Source of the DNA: Clostridia bacterium
GTDB lineage: Bacteria > Bacillota > Clostridia > Oscillospirales > Acutalibacteraceae
Direction: 5' to 3'
DNA length: 64,000 bases
NCBI GenBank assembly: GCA_900767025.1
Contig: CAAFXS010000101.1
Coordinates: 46,712-110,711, forward strand
Part shown: positions 17,404-26,479 of the stretch, one piece after another
How positions within the stretch are numbered: the first letter of the stretch is position 1
Layout of the letters: each line of letters opens with the position of its first letter
Translations under genes and position numbers: made by a program
The notes under the pieces: model-generated
Databases searched by the model: none
What the model was told of the DNA's origin: nothing
The model's input: the letters and a program-made list of their open reading frames with translations, nothing else

Positions 17404-18272
17404 TATTTCTTAACCCTCCTGACTAACCTTGCAATAATCTTATCGTCCTTGGACGAACCGGAGGGAATAAACTCCGTTGTAAGCACATCACGCAAATCAC
17501 CCACGGAAATATCACGCTCAAGCACACCGTTTTTAACAACGGAAATTGCACCTGTTTCCTCGCTGACAATTACAATAATCGCATCAGTCTGCTCGGACAT
17601 ACCGATACCGGCTCTGTGCCTTGTGCCAAGAGCAGAGGAAACTGTTTTCTTTGTCAGCGGAAGTATACAGCCTGCGGCATATATCCTGCCGTCACGGATT
17701 ACCATTGCGCCGTCGTGAAGGGGCGATTTCGGGAAAAAGATATTTTTAACAAGCTCCTTTGAAACCTTTGCGTGAATTTCCGTGCCTGTTGAAATAACAT
17801 CGCCAAGCATTATATTGTTTTCAAAGCAGATAAGTGCACCGATTTTTTGATCGCTCATATCGGAGCAAGCCTTGCAAACCTCGCTGATAGCGTCGTTAAT
17901 ATCGGCAATGTCAACTGCAACACCGGGGTGAATAATTGATTTTATACTCTTTGTTGTAGCTCCGTGGCCCACCTGCTCAAGAATTTTCCTGAGTTCAGGG
18001 GCAAAAATAACAACAAGTATAATAAGAATGTTAGAGAATATGGTGCGGAAAATATAGCTTGACGCCTCCATACCCAAAAGCACAACAATTCCGTACACTA
18101 TTGCAAAGAAGATTAATCCCTTTGCAAGCTGCAAGGCCCTGCTTTCTCGCACAATCCTAATACATATATAAATAACAACGGCAACAACTACTATATCGAA
18201 AAAATCTGTTACAGAGAAGGTTGAAAACACGCTTATTATTCTGTTAAACAAATCGGTAATTGCATCTATCAT
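17403..18272 (-). CDS. cdaA: Diadenylate cyclase CdaA
   Basis: 289 residues: three N-terminal membrane helices (about 15-95), then the DAC domain with LHDGAMVIRDGRI (the DGA motif) and GTRHRAGIGMSE (the RHR motif), both needed to make c-di-AMP from two ATP. C-di-AMP controls potassium, osmolyte and cell-wall homeostasis. ATG 18272 has GGGAG upstream. Operon cdaA-cdaR. Confidence 0.97.
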   Translation of the reverse strand: MIDAITDLFNRIISVFSTFSVTDFFDIVVVAVVIYICIRIVRESRALQLAKGLIFFAIVYGIVVLLGMEASSYIFRTIFSNILIILVVIFAPELRKILEQVGHGATTKSIKSIIHPGVAVDIADINDAISEVCKACSDMSDQKIGALICFENNIMLGDVISTGTEIHAKVSKELVKNIFFPKSPLHDGAMVIRDGRIYAAGCILPLTKKTVSSALGTRHRAGIGMSEQTDAIIVIVSEETGAISVVKNGVLERDISVGDLRDVLTTEFIPSGSSKDDKIIARLVRRVKK

Positions 18273-18343
18273 AATATACTCCCTTCGTCAGATTTCCATA
18301 CAGTAATATATTACCACATAAAATTCAATAAATAAAGGGAATA

Positions 18344-19474
18344 TCAAAGTTTTTTTAAAGTATTAATAAAAATTTCACATTCCCTGGCTGTTGTAAAGAC
18401 AGACGGACTTATGCGGACGGTGCCGCGGTTTTCGGTATGAAAGGCACGGTGTGCAAGGGGTGCACAGTGGAGTCCTGCCCTGACGGCAACACCCTTTTCA
18501 GCCAGGAGCTGAGCAGTTTTTTCCGATGAAAAGTCGCCGTAGTTAAAGGAAATTATCGGTGCGCTTTTACCCCTTTCAGCGACAGGTGTATAAAGCGTAA
18601 CCTGCGGCATTTTTTCAAGCTCACTGTAAATGGTGTTAATTAGCTTTAGCTCGTGGTTATAAATATTATCAATTCCCTTGCGGTTAACAAAGTCAATGCC
18701 TGCACCCAAGCCGATTATATTACTGTTGCTTAAGGTGCCTGATTCAAAGCGGTCGGGCATAAAATCGGGCTGCTCCATACGAAGAGATGACGAGCCGGTA
18801 CCGCCTTCAACAATGGTATCAAGCCTGATACCGTCCCTAACTGCCATAAATCCTGTTGCCATAGGTCCGTAGAGTCCCTTGTGACCTGCTGCACAGTAAA
18901 CATCAACATTACTGCTTTCACAGTCAATTTTCAGCACACCTGCACCCTGGGCGCCGTCAACAACAAAGCATATTCCCTTTTCCCTTGCGAGTCTTCCGAT
19001 TTCGGCAATGGGAAAAGCACAGCCGAAAACATTTGACGCCTGAGTGCAAACAATAAGACTTGTATTTGGTCTTAACAGTGTTTTTATATTTTCTGTAATC
19101 ACATCAGGGTCAGGGTCAAATTTAAAAATATCATAGGTTATATAGCCTTTAAGTGCCATTGTTTCAACAGGTCTTGACACTGCATTGTGCTCAAGATTTG
19201 ATATAAGAATATGACTGCCTTTTTTAACTGCACCCTTTATTGCCATATTCAGCGCCAAGGTACAGTTTTGGGTAAAAACAACATTCTGCGGCTGAAAGCC
19301 CGTAAGCCCTGCCACCTTTTCACGAACCGAAAAAATCTGCCCGGCGGTTTCCACCGAGTGCGAATAACCGCCCCTGCCGCTGTTGAAGCTAAAGCGTTTC
19401 ATTGCAAAATTTGACGCGTTTATAACGCTGACAGGCTTAGGGTTAGTTGTTGCACTGTTGTCCAGATAAATCAT
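18344..19474 (-). CDS. Cysteine desulfurase-family PLP enzyme
   Basis: 376 residues, class V aminotransferase fold. It starts MIYLDNSATTNPKP, has the PLP lysine in AAGHKGLYGP, the active Cys in GLHCAPLAH (about residue 337) and GTVRISP near the end. This is the CsdA/SufS-like subgroup (selenocysteine lyase or cysteine desulfurase), not the IscS/NifS form, and no isc or suf partners adjoin. It overlaps the DUF3343 gene by 4 bases; that family is suspected to carry sulfur or selenium, so the pair may mobilise S or Se for an unknown acceptor (inference). Confidence 0.9.
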   Translation of the reverse strand: MIYLDNSATTNPKPVSVINASNFAMKRFSFNSGRGGYSHSVETAGQIFSVREKVAGLTGFQPQNVVFTQNCTLALNMAIKGAVKKGSHILISNLEHNAVSRPVETMALKGYITYDIFKFDPDPDVITENIKTLLRPNTSLIVCTQASNVFGCAFPIAEIGRLAREKGICFVVDGAQGAGVLKIDCESSNVDVYCAAGHKGLYGPMATGFMAVRDGIRLDTIVEGGTGSSSLRMEQPDFMPDRFESGTLSNSNIIGLGAGIDFVNRKGIDNIYNHELKLINTIYSELEKMPQVTLYTPVAERGKSAPIISFNYGDFSSEKTAQLLAEKGVAVRAGLHCAPLAHRAFHTENRGTVRISPSVFTTARECEIFINTLKKL

Positions 19475-19686
19475 TTATATTCAACTCCCCTAATATTTAT
19501 GCCGTTTTTCTTTAAAATATTTATCGGTTCCTTATTCTCCGAGTGAACCTCCACGGCATAACCGCAGCCGTCCTCCTTTGCAGGATTTTCAATTCTTTTA
19601 ATTAATGGCTTATAGCCCTTGGAGCGCAGTAAAGACACGCTACGTTGGGCGTTTGTTACTGAACCCACCTTTATATACAAAATCAT
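19471..19686 (-). CDS. DUF3343 small protein, possible sulfur/selenium carrier
   Basis: 71 residues from ATG 19686 (GAGGT 7 bases upstream; a TTG six bases earlier is less likely). The pattern LYIKVGSVTNAQRSVSLLRSKGY followed by GCGYAVEV matches DUF3343, with its Cys in a GCGY motif. The family fold is TusA-like, which suggests transfer of a sulfur or selenium atom. It is translationally coupled to the cysteine desulfurase-like gene. Confidence 0.8.
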   Translation of the reverse strand: MILYIKVGSVTNAQRSVSLLRSKGYKPLIKRIENPAKEDGCGYAVEVHSENKEPINILKKNGINIRGVEYK

Positions 19687-19744
19687 AATCAATACCTCAC
19701 AAAATAATATATTACATTATATGCAATTGTGAGGATGGGAGATA

Positions 19745-19773
19745 AAAAATCCCGAGACAAATTGTCTCGGGAT
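19745..19773 (-). terminator. Terminator after the GPH-type transporter gene
   Basis: ATCCCGAGACAA / TTGTCTCGGGAT hairpin followed on the minus strand by TTTTTTA. Confidence 0.9.
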
Positions 19774-19786
19774 TGCTGAATATAAA

Positions 19787-22318
19787 TTACTTTTTCTTGG
19801 ATTTAGCTTTCTTTGCTGCCTTGCGGGCCTCAAGCTCTGCCTGTTCCTCAGCACGCTTCTTTTCATTCTCTTCAGCCTTAATTCTTTCCTCCTCCTCGGC
19901 GGCGATTTTAGCATCGTCGTAAAGAGCGGCAATCTCATCAAAGTGGCTGTAATTTTCCTGCTGAACAAGAAGCTTTCTTGCGTCAATATATGGCTTAGCC
20001 GCACGGTTGAACTTGGCAAAATCATCCTGCATCTGCTTGGATTGCTTGCGGAAACCGTTTCTCTGCTTTTCAAGTTCCTTAATCTGTGCATTGATGCTGT
20101 CAACAAGCTCTTTATCCTTAGCCTTGCGGGCAATTTCTCTTTCCTTAACAAGCTCGCTGATTTTCTCCTCGCACTGATCTTCTCGATCGAAAAGCTCTGT
20201 AAGTGCTGCCATATCAGGCTCCTTAAACTCAACAGTAGTGCCATAGTATTTATCAAAGTTCTTCTTAGCGGAGATTTGACTCTTGGCAACCTCAATTTTA
20301 TACTTTCTCATAGCCTTGCTGTCTTCATCATCTTTAGGCAAAGCCTTTGCGGCTGCAAGCTCTTTCTTAACGGAATCAATATCAATTGCCTTAATACCGT
20401 CAAGCCCTGCTTCATAAATCCTGGAATAAACCTCAACCTGATGCTTGTAAAGAGGAGTGCTGAATTTATCAAGCTCCTCACATACAAACTTGGAAATTTC
20501 AATCTCCTCATTGAATTCAATAGCAGCTCTGTATTCTTTTTTTGCCGCCTTTCGTTCTTCCTTTGAGGAAGCGTTTTTATACATATCCTTTGAAACGCTC
20601 TTAGGCTCTGATGCCGCCATTTCACGAGCATTATTAACCATATCAATTGCTTCAACTACCTGGCGGTTGTCAAGGGCTTTATTTCCGTAATCCTCAAACA
20701 TAGCACGAACCTGAAGAACACGGATAACGGATTTTTGCTTCTTCTCATCAAAATCATACCAGAAGAACGGTATAACATTAAGCAAAGCGCCGACTGCGGA
20801 AATTACTATAAGAACCTTCAGCAAAGGCATAAGAACATTTATATCATAAAGTGCGGAATACGCATTATTGAAATTATCCTGACCCTGTGCAAGCTGTTCA
20901 TTAAGAATCTGACCGACAGTTTTGCCGTCGCCTAACATCCTGCTGAGAACGGTGGGGTCGGCAGTAACACGGGCAGCATTTGCCTTAGTAAGTCCGCCCT
21001 TTTCGTAAATAACAGGAAGAATTGAAGATGTTAAAAGGCTGATTACCGTACCGATTGTTCCGACTGCCGCAAACATTCCGTCGATACGCTCGCCGGATCT
21101 GTACTGCTGATAGTCACGGATATCTGCCTGAATGGCAGGATTAAGAATATGAGCAAAGGAGCCCATAAATGCATTAAGATACATACATCCCATAACAAGC
21201 CAGATAGTAAGATTATTGAACTGAGCTGTTGCGGGAAGCATCATAAGAATGAATACAATATTAAAGAGGTTTGTTACAACAAGAACAGACTTTTTACCCC
21301 ATTTACGAATACAGAACGGAGCCAAAAGCATACCCCAAAGAGATGCATTACCGTAAACGGTAACAACAAGGCTATAAACATTACCGGAGCAAACGCCGCC
21401 GTAGTTGTAGAGCCAATAGAGAATATTTGCAAAGGATGACTCCAAAAAGCCAATCCAGCCTGCAAGTGAAATAATCCAGAAATACTTGTTCTTGGCAACT
21501 TCTTTAATTGCGTCAATAAAATTAATCTGGATAACGTGAGTCCTTGCCTGAACAATCTTTTCCTCAGTGTTCTTGTAAACAACAATACAAAGAAGAATAC
21601 CGAGAACGCTGAGAATGGGATAAAGCAGACGGTATACACGGATATCCGTTGAGTTTGAATGGAAAACATTAGCCGCAATAATGGGTGTAAGAAGATTTAC
21701 GATTGTAGGACCGAAGGAATATACTACACTCTTTATTGAAGTAACGTCAGCTCTTTCCTGAGTGTTCGGAGAAAGAACATGGATAAGGTTTTCATATCCA
21801 TCGTAGAAGAAATAGTAGAAAAAGTGAAGAAACAGGTTAAATACCAAAATCAGTGCACATTTGGCAACATATGCCTTTGACTCACCGAATATTTCACCCT
21901 CTCCAACCAAAAGCGCAAGCTTATCATACGGAAACCAAACCATTAAAATACAAATAATAGCTGTAGGTATACCCATACGGACTATGTACGGTCGGTACTT
22001 ACCGGCTTTGTTACGGGTATTATCAATAATCATTGCCCTTATACCCGTTAACGGAATGTTGGCTAATACCGCAATAACGTAAAGGATATACATATCCGTT
22101 GCATCAACACCAAGGGTTGATGAAATAAGAGTGTTACCTGTACTCAATAAACAGGCTGTACCAAGGGTAATTATAAAATATGCGCCTATACCGCCGAAGG
22201 AATAGGAGAATATTTCCTTAAAATTCATATACCTTCCCTTGGGAGGCTCCTTCCAATAAAACCTCACACTGTCAATAAGATTTATCGCTTTTTCTTTAAG
22301 CGATGAAGAACCTGCCAT
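19787..22318 (-). CDS. GPH-family (melibiose-type) symporter with long C-terminal coiled coil
   Basis: 843 residues. Residues about 35-520 carry some 12 membrane helices like the glycoside-pentoside-hexuronide:cation symporter family (FSYSFGGIGAYFIIT start; DNTRNKAGKYRPYI as the first cytoplasmic loop). Family members are about 450-500 residues. Here about 320 extra residues follow: highly charged, helical, cytoplasmic, ending in a Lys/Glu/Ala-rich tail (AKKAKSKKK). The tail looks like coiled coil and has no recognised enzyme domain. The substrate is unknown and no glycosidase is adjacent. Start ATG 22318; monocistronic. Confidence 0.85.
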   Translation of the reverse strand: MAGSSSLKEKAINLIDSVRFYWKEPPKGRYMNFKEIFSYSFGGIGAYFIITLGTACLLSTGNTLISSTLGVDATDMYILYVIAVLANIPLTGIRAMIIDNTRNKAGKYRPYIVRMGIPTAIICILMVWFPYDKLALLVGEGEIFGESKAYVAKCALILVFNLFLHFFYYFFYDGYENLIHVLSPNTQERADVTSIKSVVYSFGPTIVNLLTPIIAANVFHSNSTDIRVYRLLYPILSVLGILLCIVVYKNTEEKIVQARTHVIQINFIDAIKEVAKNKYFWIISLAGWIGFLESSFANILYWLYNYGGVCSGNVYSLVVTVYGNASLWGMLLAPFCIRKWGKKSVLVVTNLFNIVFILMMLPATAQFNNLTIWLVMGCMYLNAFMGSFAHILNPAIQADIRDYQQYRSGERIDGMFAAVGTIGTVISLLTSSILPVIYEKGGLTKANAARVTADPTVLSRMLGDGKTVGQILNEQLAQGQDNFNNAYSALYDINVLMPLLKVLIVISAVGALLNVIPFFWYDFDEKKQKSVIRVLQVRAMFEDYGNKALDNRQVVEAIDMVNNAREMAASEPKSVSKDMYKNASSKEERKAAKKEYRAAIEFNEEIEISKFVCEELDKFSTPLYKHQVEVYSRIYEAGLDGIKAIDIDSVKKELAAAKALPKDDEDSKAMRKYKIEVAKSQISAKKNFDKYYGTTVEFKEPDMAALTELFDREDQCEEKISELVKEREIARKAKDKELVDSINAQIKELEKQRNGFRKQSKQMQDDFAKFNRAAKPYIDARKLLVQQENYSHFDEIAALYDDAKIAAEEEERIKAEENEKKRAEEQAELEARKAAKKAKSKKK

Positions 22319-22394
22319 TTTTTATCCCCCTTAATTGCAGAATTTTTATAATATAATCTTAACACATATTTGGAAATATTACAAGGATTACTTA

Positions 22395-23279
22395 TCAGAC
22401 AAATTTTATGGACATTTGTCCATTATCCTTGCAATCAACGGTAATTTGTTTATCATCAACAGTAAATGAAACAGATGTTTTAAGCTTTTCATAGCTTTTG
22501 TCTGTTATTTTAGGGGCTTTATCCTGATTTGTAAATGTAAAGCTGCCCGGAGCATATTCGCCAACACGGCTGTCATCCATTGCAAAATACACAAGTGCCT
22601 TGCCTGAATTTTTTTCAATCTCTCTTGCCGGGTCAAAATAATAATTTTTCCCTTCAAGCTGAACCATTGAAAGCATAGTTGACGAGCCGTTGAGATTAAG
22701 CATATGGGACGCCTTACCCCCTGAAAGCAAAACAAGATATTCAAAAAGAGAATTTATCGAAGCCGCTGTTCCCCTGCCCTGTATTACCGTTTCATAAACT
22801 GTAACAATTGAATTATCAACGGCAAAATTTGATGTGATATAGGTGTAAGCGTTAAACACTACTCTGTCTGCACCTGCACCGTCTTTTTTACACTCGTCAA
22901 GCATCACATTTATTTTTTCCGAAAATTCGCTAACGAGCTTTTTGTGAGCTTCGGCATCGTTTTTATAGCTTACGGTAACACCTGAATTATCCTGCGAAAC
23001 TTTAATATCATCAACAAGTGCATTAAGAGGAAAGCCTGTGTAAAACAACTGATTGACATCGTCAAGAAGTGCAGTATTAAATTTTACAGTGCTGTCACCG
23101 CTGATAACGGCGGTGCAAAGCTTTTCATAGGCACGGTATGAGCTTTCGTCAATATTTTCATAATGACTGTCGGCAGTTATAAGGTTAACTGTGCTTTGCT
23201 CCTGCTGATTTGACGAGCAACCGGTAAATGCAAAAACGAGCATTACAGCCGCAAGAAACAGCGAGATTGTCTTTTTCAA
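22395..23279 (-). CDS. Lipoprotein resembling a catalytically inactive transglutaminase-like domain
   Basis: 294 residues from TTG 23279 (AAGGGG nine bases upstream; the TTG at 23288 abuts that site). A lipobox FTGC gives a lipidated Cys near residue 21. The second half follows the order of bacterial transglutaminase-like domains: a helix FNAYTYITSNFAVD, then QGRGTAASINSLFEYLVLLSGG, then MVQLEGKNYYFDPARE. The positions where active families have Cys (GxGxCxG) and His (HAWN) are instead Ala/Ser and STMLSM, so it should not be active. The likely role is binding at the cell surface (inference). Confidence 0.75.
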   Translation of the reverse strand: MKKTISLFLAAVMLVFAFTGCSSNQQEQSTVNLITADSHYENIDESSYRAYEKLCTAVISGDSTVKFNTALLDDVNQLFYTGFPLNALVDDIKVSQDNSGVTVSYKNDAEAHKKLVSEFSEKINVMLDECKKDGAGADRVVFNAYTYITSNFAVDNSIVTVYETVIQGRGTAASINSLFEYLVLLSGGKASHMLNLNGSSTMLSMVQLEGKNYYFDPAREIEKNSGKALVYFAMDDSRVGEYAPGSFTFTNQDKAPKITDKSYEKLKTSVSFTVDDKQITVDCKDNGQMSIKFV

Positions 23280-23364
23280 TATAATCAACCCCTTGTGATT
23301 TTTTCGACAACTTTAAGTATATAGTAAAAAGCAAATTTTAACAAGGGTTAATTTTTCTATTTGT

Positions 23365-23393
23365 TTGACATTCGACATATATAATGTTATAAT
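23365..23393 (+). promoter_or_regulatory. Consensus SigA promoter of the dehydrogenase/ABC operon
   Basis: TTGACA (23365-23370), 17-base spacer, TATAAT (23388-23393); 27 bases separate it from the ATG at 23421. Confidence 0.9.
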
Positions 23394-23420
23394 TTACCCT
23401 ATTAAAATGTAACGGAAGTA

Positions 23421-24524
23421 ATGAATTTGGAAAATTATTCGATAAGTCTGCCCTGTTATTCAATAGGCAACAGTGTTTATGAAAAAATCGGTGAAATATG
23501 CTCCGCCGCAGGAAAAAAGATAGTCTGCATCGGCGGTAAAACCGCAATGAGCAAGGCAAAGGAATTAATCATTTCCGCCCTTGACGGCACAGAGCTTGAA
23601 ATACTTGACTGGATTTGGTACGGCGGTGAGGCAAGCTGGGAAAATGTGGCTGAGCTTGAAAAATGCCAAGCCGTTAAAGATGCCGATATGATTTTCGGTA
23701 TCGGCGGAGGCAAGGCGCTGGACACCGCTAAAGTCCTTGCTTACAAGGTAGGAAAGCCTGTTTTCACCTTCCCTACCATTGCATCTAACTGTGCCGGCAC
23801 AACTGCCGTTTCGATTATGTATAACAGTGACGGAAGCTTTAAGGAACCGTACTTTTTCCCGTCCCCTGCAATGCACTGCTTTATTAACACGGCAGTAATC
23901 GCCGAATCACCTAAAAAATACCTTTGGGCAGGAATCGGCGACACATATGCAAAATACTTTGAGTCACAGATGAGCAGCCGCGGTGAAGATTTGGTTCACT
24001 ACCACGCCCTCGGCGTAACCGTCAGCGAGCTTTGCCTTACTCCCCTTTTGAAATACGGCAAAAAGGCACTGGATGATTTTGAAAAAGGAGTATCAAGCTT
24101 TGAGCTTGAACAGGCGGTGCTTTCGGTAGTAGTTACAACGGGAATTGCATCAATTCTTTTGACCGCAGAGCACATAATTGATTACAACACCGGGCTTGCC
24201 CACGCAGTTTTCTACGCGTTAACCTCATATCCCCACATTGAAGAAAGGCATCTTCACGGCGAGGTGGTTGGCTTCGGCGTGCTGATACTGCTGCTTGTTG
24301 ACGGCAACAATGAAATGTTTAAGACAATGTTTGACTTTAACAAATCAATAGGCTTGCCTACCTGTCTTGCAGACATTGAAATGAGCACCGATGATTTGGA
24401 TAAGCTTGTTCCGGCAGTTTGTAAAATGAAGGACATTGACCACAATCCGTATAAAATAACGGAAGAAACGGTATATAAAGCTTTTAACGAGCTTGAGGAA
24501 TATAACAGAAATAACAATTTGTAA
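23421..24524 (+). CDS. Iron/zinc-dependent alcohol dehydrogenase, glycerol dehydrogenase-like
   Basis: A 367-residue family III dehydrogenase: N-terminal NAD-binding half with GIGGGKALDTAKVLAY, and a helical metal-binding half. The Asp in GIGDTYAKYFES and the His residues in GLAHAVFYAL and LHGEVVGFG match the GldA metal ligands. It would oxidise glycerol or a related polyol with NAD, but family members have drifted widely in substrate. It starts an operon whose next genes (12-bp gap) encode an ABC importer, so the substrate may be what the importer brings in, though this is only context. Confidence 0.85.
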   Translation: MNLENYSISLPCYSIGNSVYEKIGEICSAAGKKIVCIGGKTAMSKAKELIISALDGTELEILDWIWYGGEASWENVAELEKCQAVKDADMIFGIGGGKALDTAKVLAYKVGKPVFTFPTIASNCAGTTAVSIMYNSDGSFKEPYFFPSPAMHCFINTAVIAESPKKYLWAGIGDTYAKYFESQMSSRGEDLVHYHALGVTVSELCLTPLLKYGKKALDDFEKGVSSFELEQAVLSVVVTTGIASILLTAEHIIDYNTGLAHAVFYALTSYPHIEERHLHGEVVGFGVLILLLVDGNNEMFKTMFDFNKSIGLPTCLADIEMSTDDLDKLVPAVCKMKDIDHNPYKITEETVYKAFNELEEYNRNNNL

Positions 24525-24536
24525 GGAGCGATATTT

Positions 24537-25541
24537 ATGAAAAAGAGTTTTAAAAAAGTCATTGCCGTTTTAATGGCGGCAATCATTGCAGCTGCCTGCC
24601 TTGCAGGATGCTCAAAGGGTGAAGGCAATGGCACATCAAGTGAAAATGCAAAGTTTGCCGTTGTTGTTCAGACCGGTGCAAACGGTGCATTTGTTGATAT
24701 GAAGGACGGAATTATTGCCGAGCTTCAGGCAAACGGCTACGAAAACGCTGAGTTTGTATACAAGGACGCACAGGGCGACCCCTCTGCACTTTCAACAATT
24801 ATCAGCTCACTTGATGACGGCTCCTATGACGCAATTTTCACCATAGGCACCGCCGCTACACAGACACTTGTTAATCTTCAGTCGGAAACTCCCTGCTTCT
24901 TCTGTGCAGTATCTGCACCTGTTGAGGCAAAGGTTATTACCGATATGAACACTCCCGATAAAAATGCCACCGGCACATCAAACGCAATTCCTGTTGGCGA
25001 GATTATCGAAACAGGCTACAAAATCACACCGGATGTAACAAAATGGGGCTTTGTTTATTCCACATCTCAGCTTAATGCAGTTAATACTGTTGAGTCGGCA
25101 AAAAGCTATCTTACCGCAAAGAACATTCCTTTTGACGAGGCTACCGTTGAAACCTCTGCCGATGTTAAGTCTGCTACCGAAACACTTATTGCAAACGGCT
25201 GTGATGTTATCTTTGTTCCAAACGATGCTATTGTTCAGGACGGTGTTCAGGCTCTTGCCCAGGTATGCAGTGAGGCTAAAATACCAACCTACTGCTCATC
25301 AGCAACAACCGTTAAAAGCGGTTGCCTTGCAACACTTGCAATTGATGACAAGGGTATCGGTGCAAAAACTGCACAGAAATTCCTTGCTTATGTTGAAAAC
25401 GGCAAGGATATCACCAAGGTTCCCGCAGAGGTTGTAGGCATTGACTACTGCACCTTTAACGGCGGTCTTGCCGATGAACTGGGTATCAGCACACCGGGTG
25501 AGAACACAATCGGCTACACAATGCAGGTTGTAAACAAATAA
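24537..25541 (+). CDS. ABC transporter substrate-binding lipoprotein (TrpX type)
   Basis: 334 residues with a lipobox ending LAGC (Cys near 22), then a two-lobed binding protein of the COG2984 (TrpX-like) group: VVVQTGANGAF, DAIFTIGTAATQTL and DVIFVPNDAIVQDG. Known relatives bind aromatic amino acids, but the ligand is not conserved across the family. Genes for permease and ATPase follow directly. Confidence 0.88.
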   Translation: MKKSFKKVIAVLMAAIIAAACLAGCSKGEGNGTSSENAKFAVVVQTGANGAFVDMKDGIIAELQANGYENAEFVYKDAQGDPSALSTIISSLDDGSYDAIFTIGTAATQTLVNLQSETPCFFCAVSAPVEAKVITDMNTPDKNATGTSNAIPVGEIIETGYKITPDVTKWGFVYSTSQLNAVNTVESAKSYLTAKNIPFDEATVETSADVKSATETLIANGCDVIFVPNDAIVQDGVQALAQVCSEAKIPTYCSSATTVKSGCLATLAIDDKGIGAKTAQKFLAYVENGKDITKVPAEVVGIDYCTFNGGLADELGISTPGENTIGYTMQVVNK

Positions 25542-25564
25542 TTTCAGAAAACAGGATTTAATTT

Positions 25565-26479
25565 ATGCAGGTCTATATTACAGCTATACAGGAGGGCTTC
25601 CTTTACGGTCTTCTCGCACTGGGAGTCTACATTTCACTTAGAATACTCGACATACCCGACCTTACCACCGAAGGCTCCTTCGGCTTCGGCTCGGCAGTTG
25701 CCGCCGTTGTTGCGTCACGGGGCTTAAGCATTTTAAGCTTTTTTGCGGCTTTCGCCGCAGGCGTGCTTGCAGGCATTGTTACAGGGCTTTTGCAGACAAA
25801 GCTGAAGGTTCATCCTGTGCTTGCAGGAATTATAACCATGAGCGGACTTTACTCAATCAACCTTATGGTAAGAGGCTCGTCAAACCTGAACTTTAACGAT
25901 TACTCGGTGTTCCAGCGTTTGTTTACATCCTTGGGTATTTCGGGCACAAACAAAAAGATTACGGGTCTTGTTATTGCGGCGATTATATGTATCCTTATCA
26001 CAATTTTGGTTATCATATTTTTCAGGACCCATTTAGGATTATGCATTAGGGCAACAGGCGACAATCCCGATATGGTTAAGGCATCGTCAATTAATGTTAA
26101 CTTTTCCCTTATATTCGGCATTGCTCTTGCCAACGGACTTATTGCTCTTTCAGGTGCACTTGTTTCCCACTACCTTGGGCTTTCCGACCAGAGCTTTTCT
26201 AACGGAACGCTGATTTACGGCCTTGCGGCAGTGGTTATCGGCGAGGCGTTATTCGGCAAAAGAAGCGTTGCTCTGGGCCTTATCAGCGCAATTGCAGGCT
26301 CCATTGTTTACAAGGTTATTGTTGCATTTGTAATTGATGTTTCACTTTTCGGCGCAAACAGTGAAAATCTTATGAAGCTTACCTGTGCAATAATCGTTGC
26401 TTTAACTCTTATTATCCCGGAAATTAAAAATCAAATTAAAAACGGGAAAATAAAGAAGGAGGCAAGGAAAAATGCTTGA
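25565..26479 (+). CDS. ABC transporter permease (TrpY type)
   Basis: 304 residues with eight or more membrane helices, resembling the branched-chain amino acid permease superfamily (COG4120 group). Seen motifs: SLRILDIPDLTTEGSF near the N-terminus and GLAAVVIGEALFGKRS near 220. It overlaps the ATPase gene by 8 bases. The tail is basic and cytoplasmic. Confidence 0.88.
   Translation: MQVYITAIQEGFLYGLLALGVYISLRILDIPDLTTEGSFGFGSAVAAVVASRGLSILSFFAAFAAGVLAGIVTGLLQTKLKVHPVLAGIITMSGLYSINLMVRGSSNLNFNDYSVFQRLFTSLGISGTNKKITGLVIAAIICILITILVIIFFRTHLGLCIRATGDNPDMVKASSINVNFSLIFGIALANGLIALSGALVSHYLGLSDQSFSNGTLIYGLAAVVIGEALFGKRSVALGLISAIAGSIVYKVIVAFVIDVSLFGANSENLMKLTCAIIVALTLIIPEIKNQIKNGKIKKEARKNA

Noticed and set aside
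19717..20295. Arg/Lys/Leu-rich 192-codon frame on the minus strand
   Set aside because: Frame-shifted reading of the coiled-coil tail of the GPH-type transporter.
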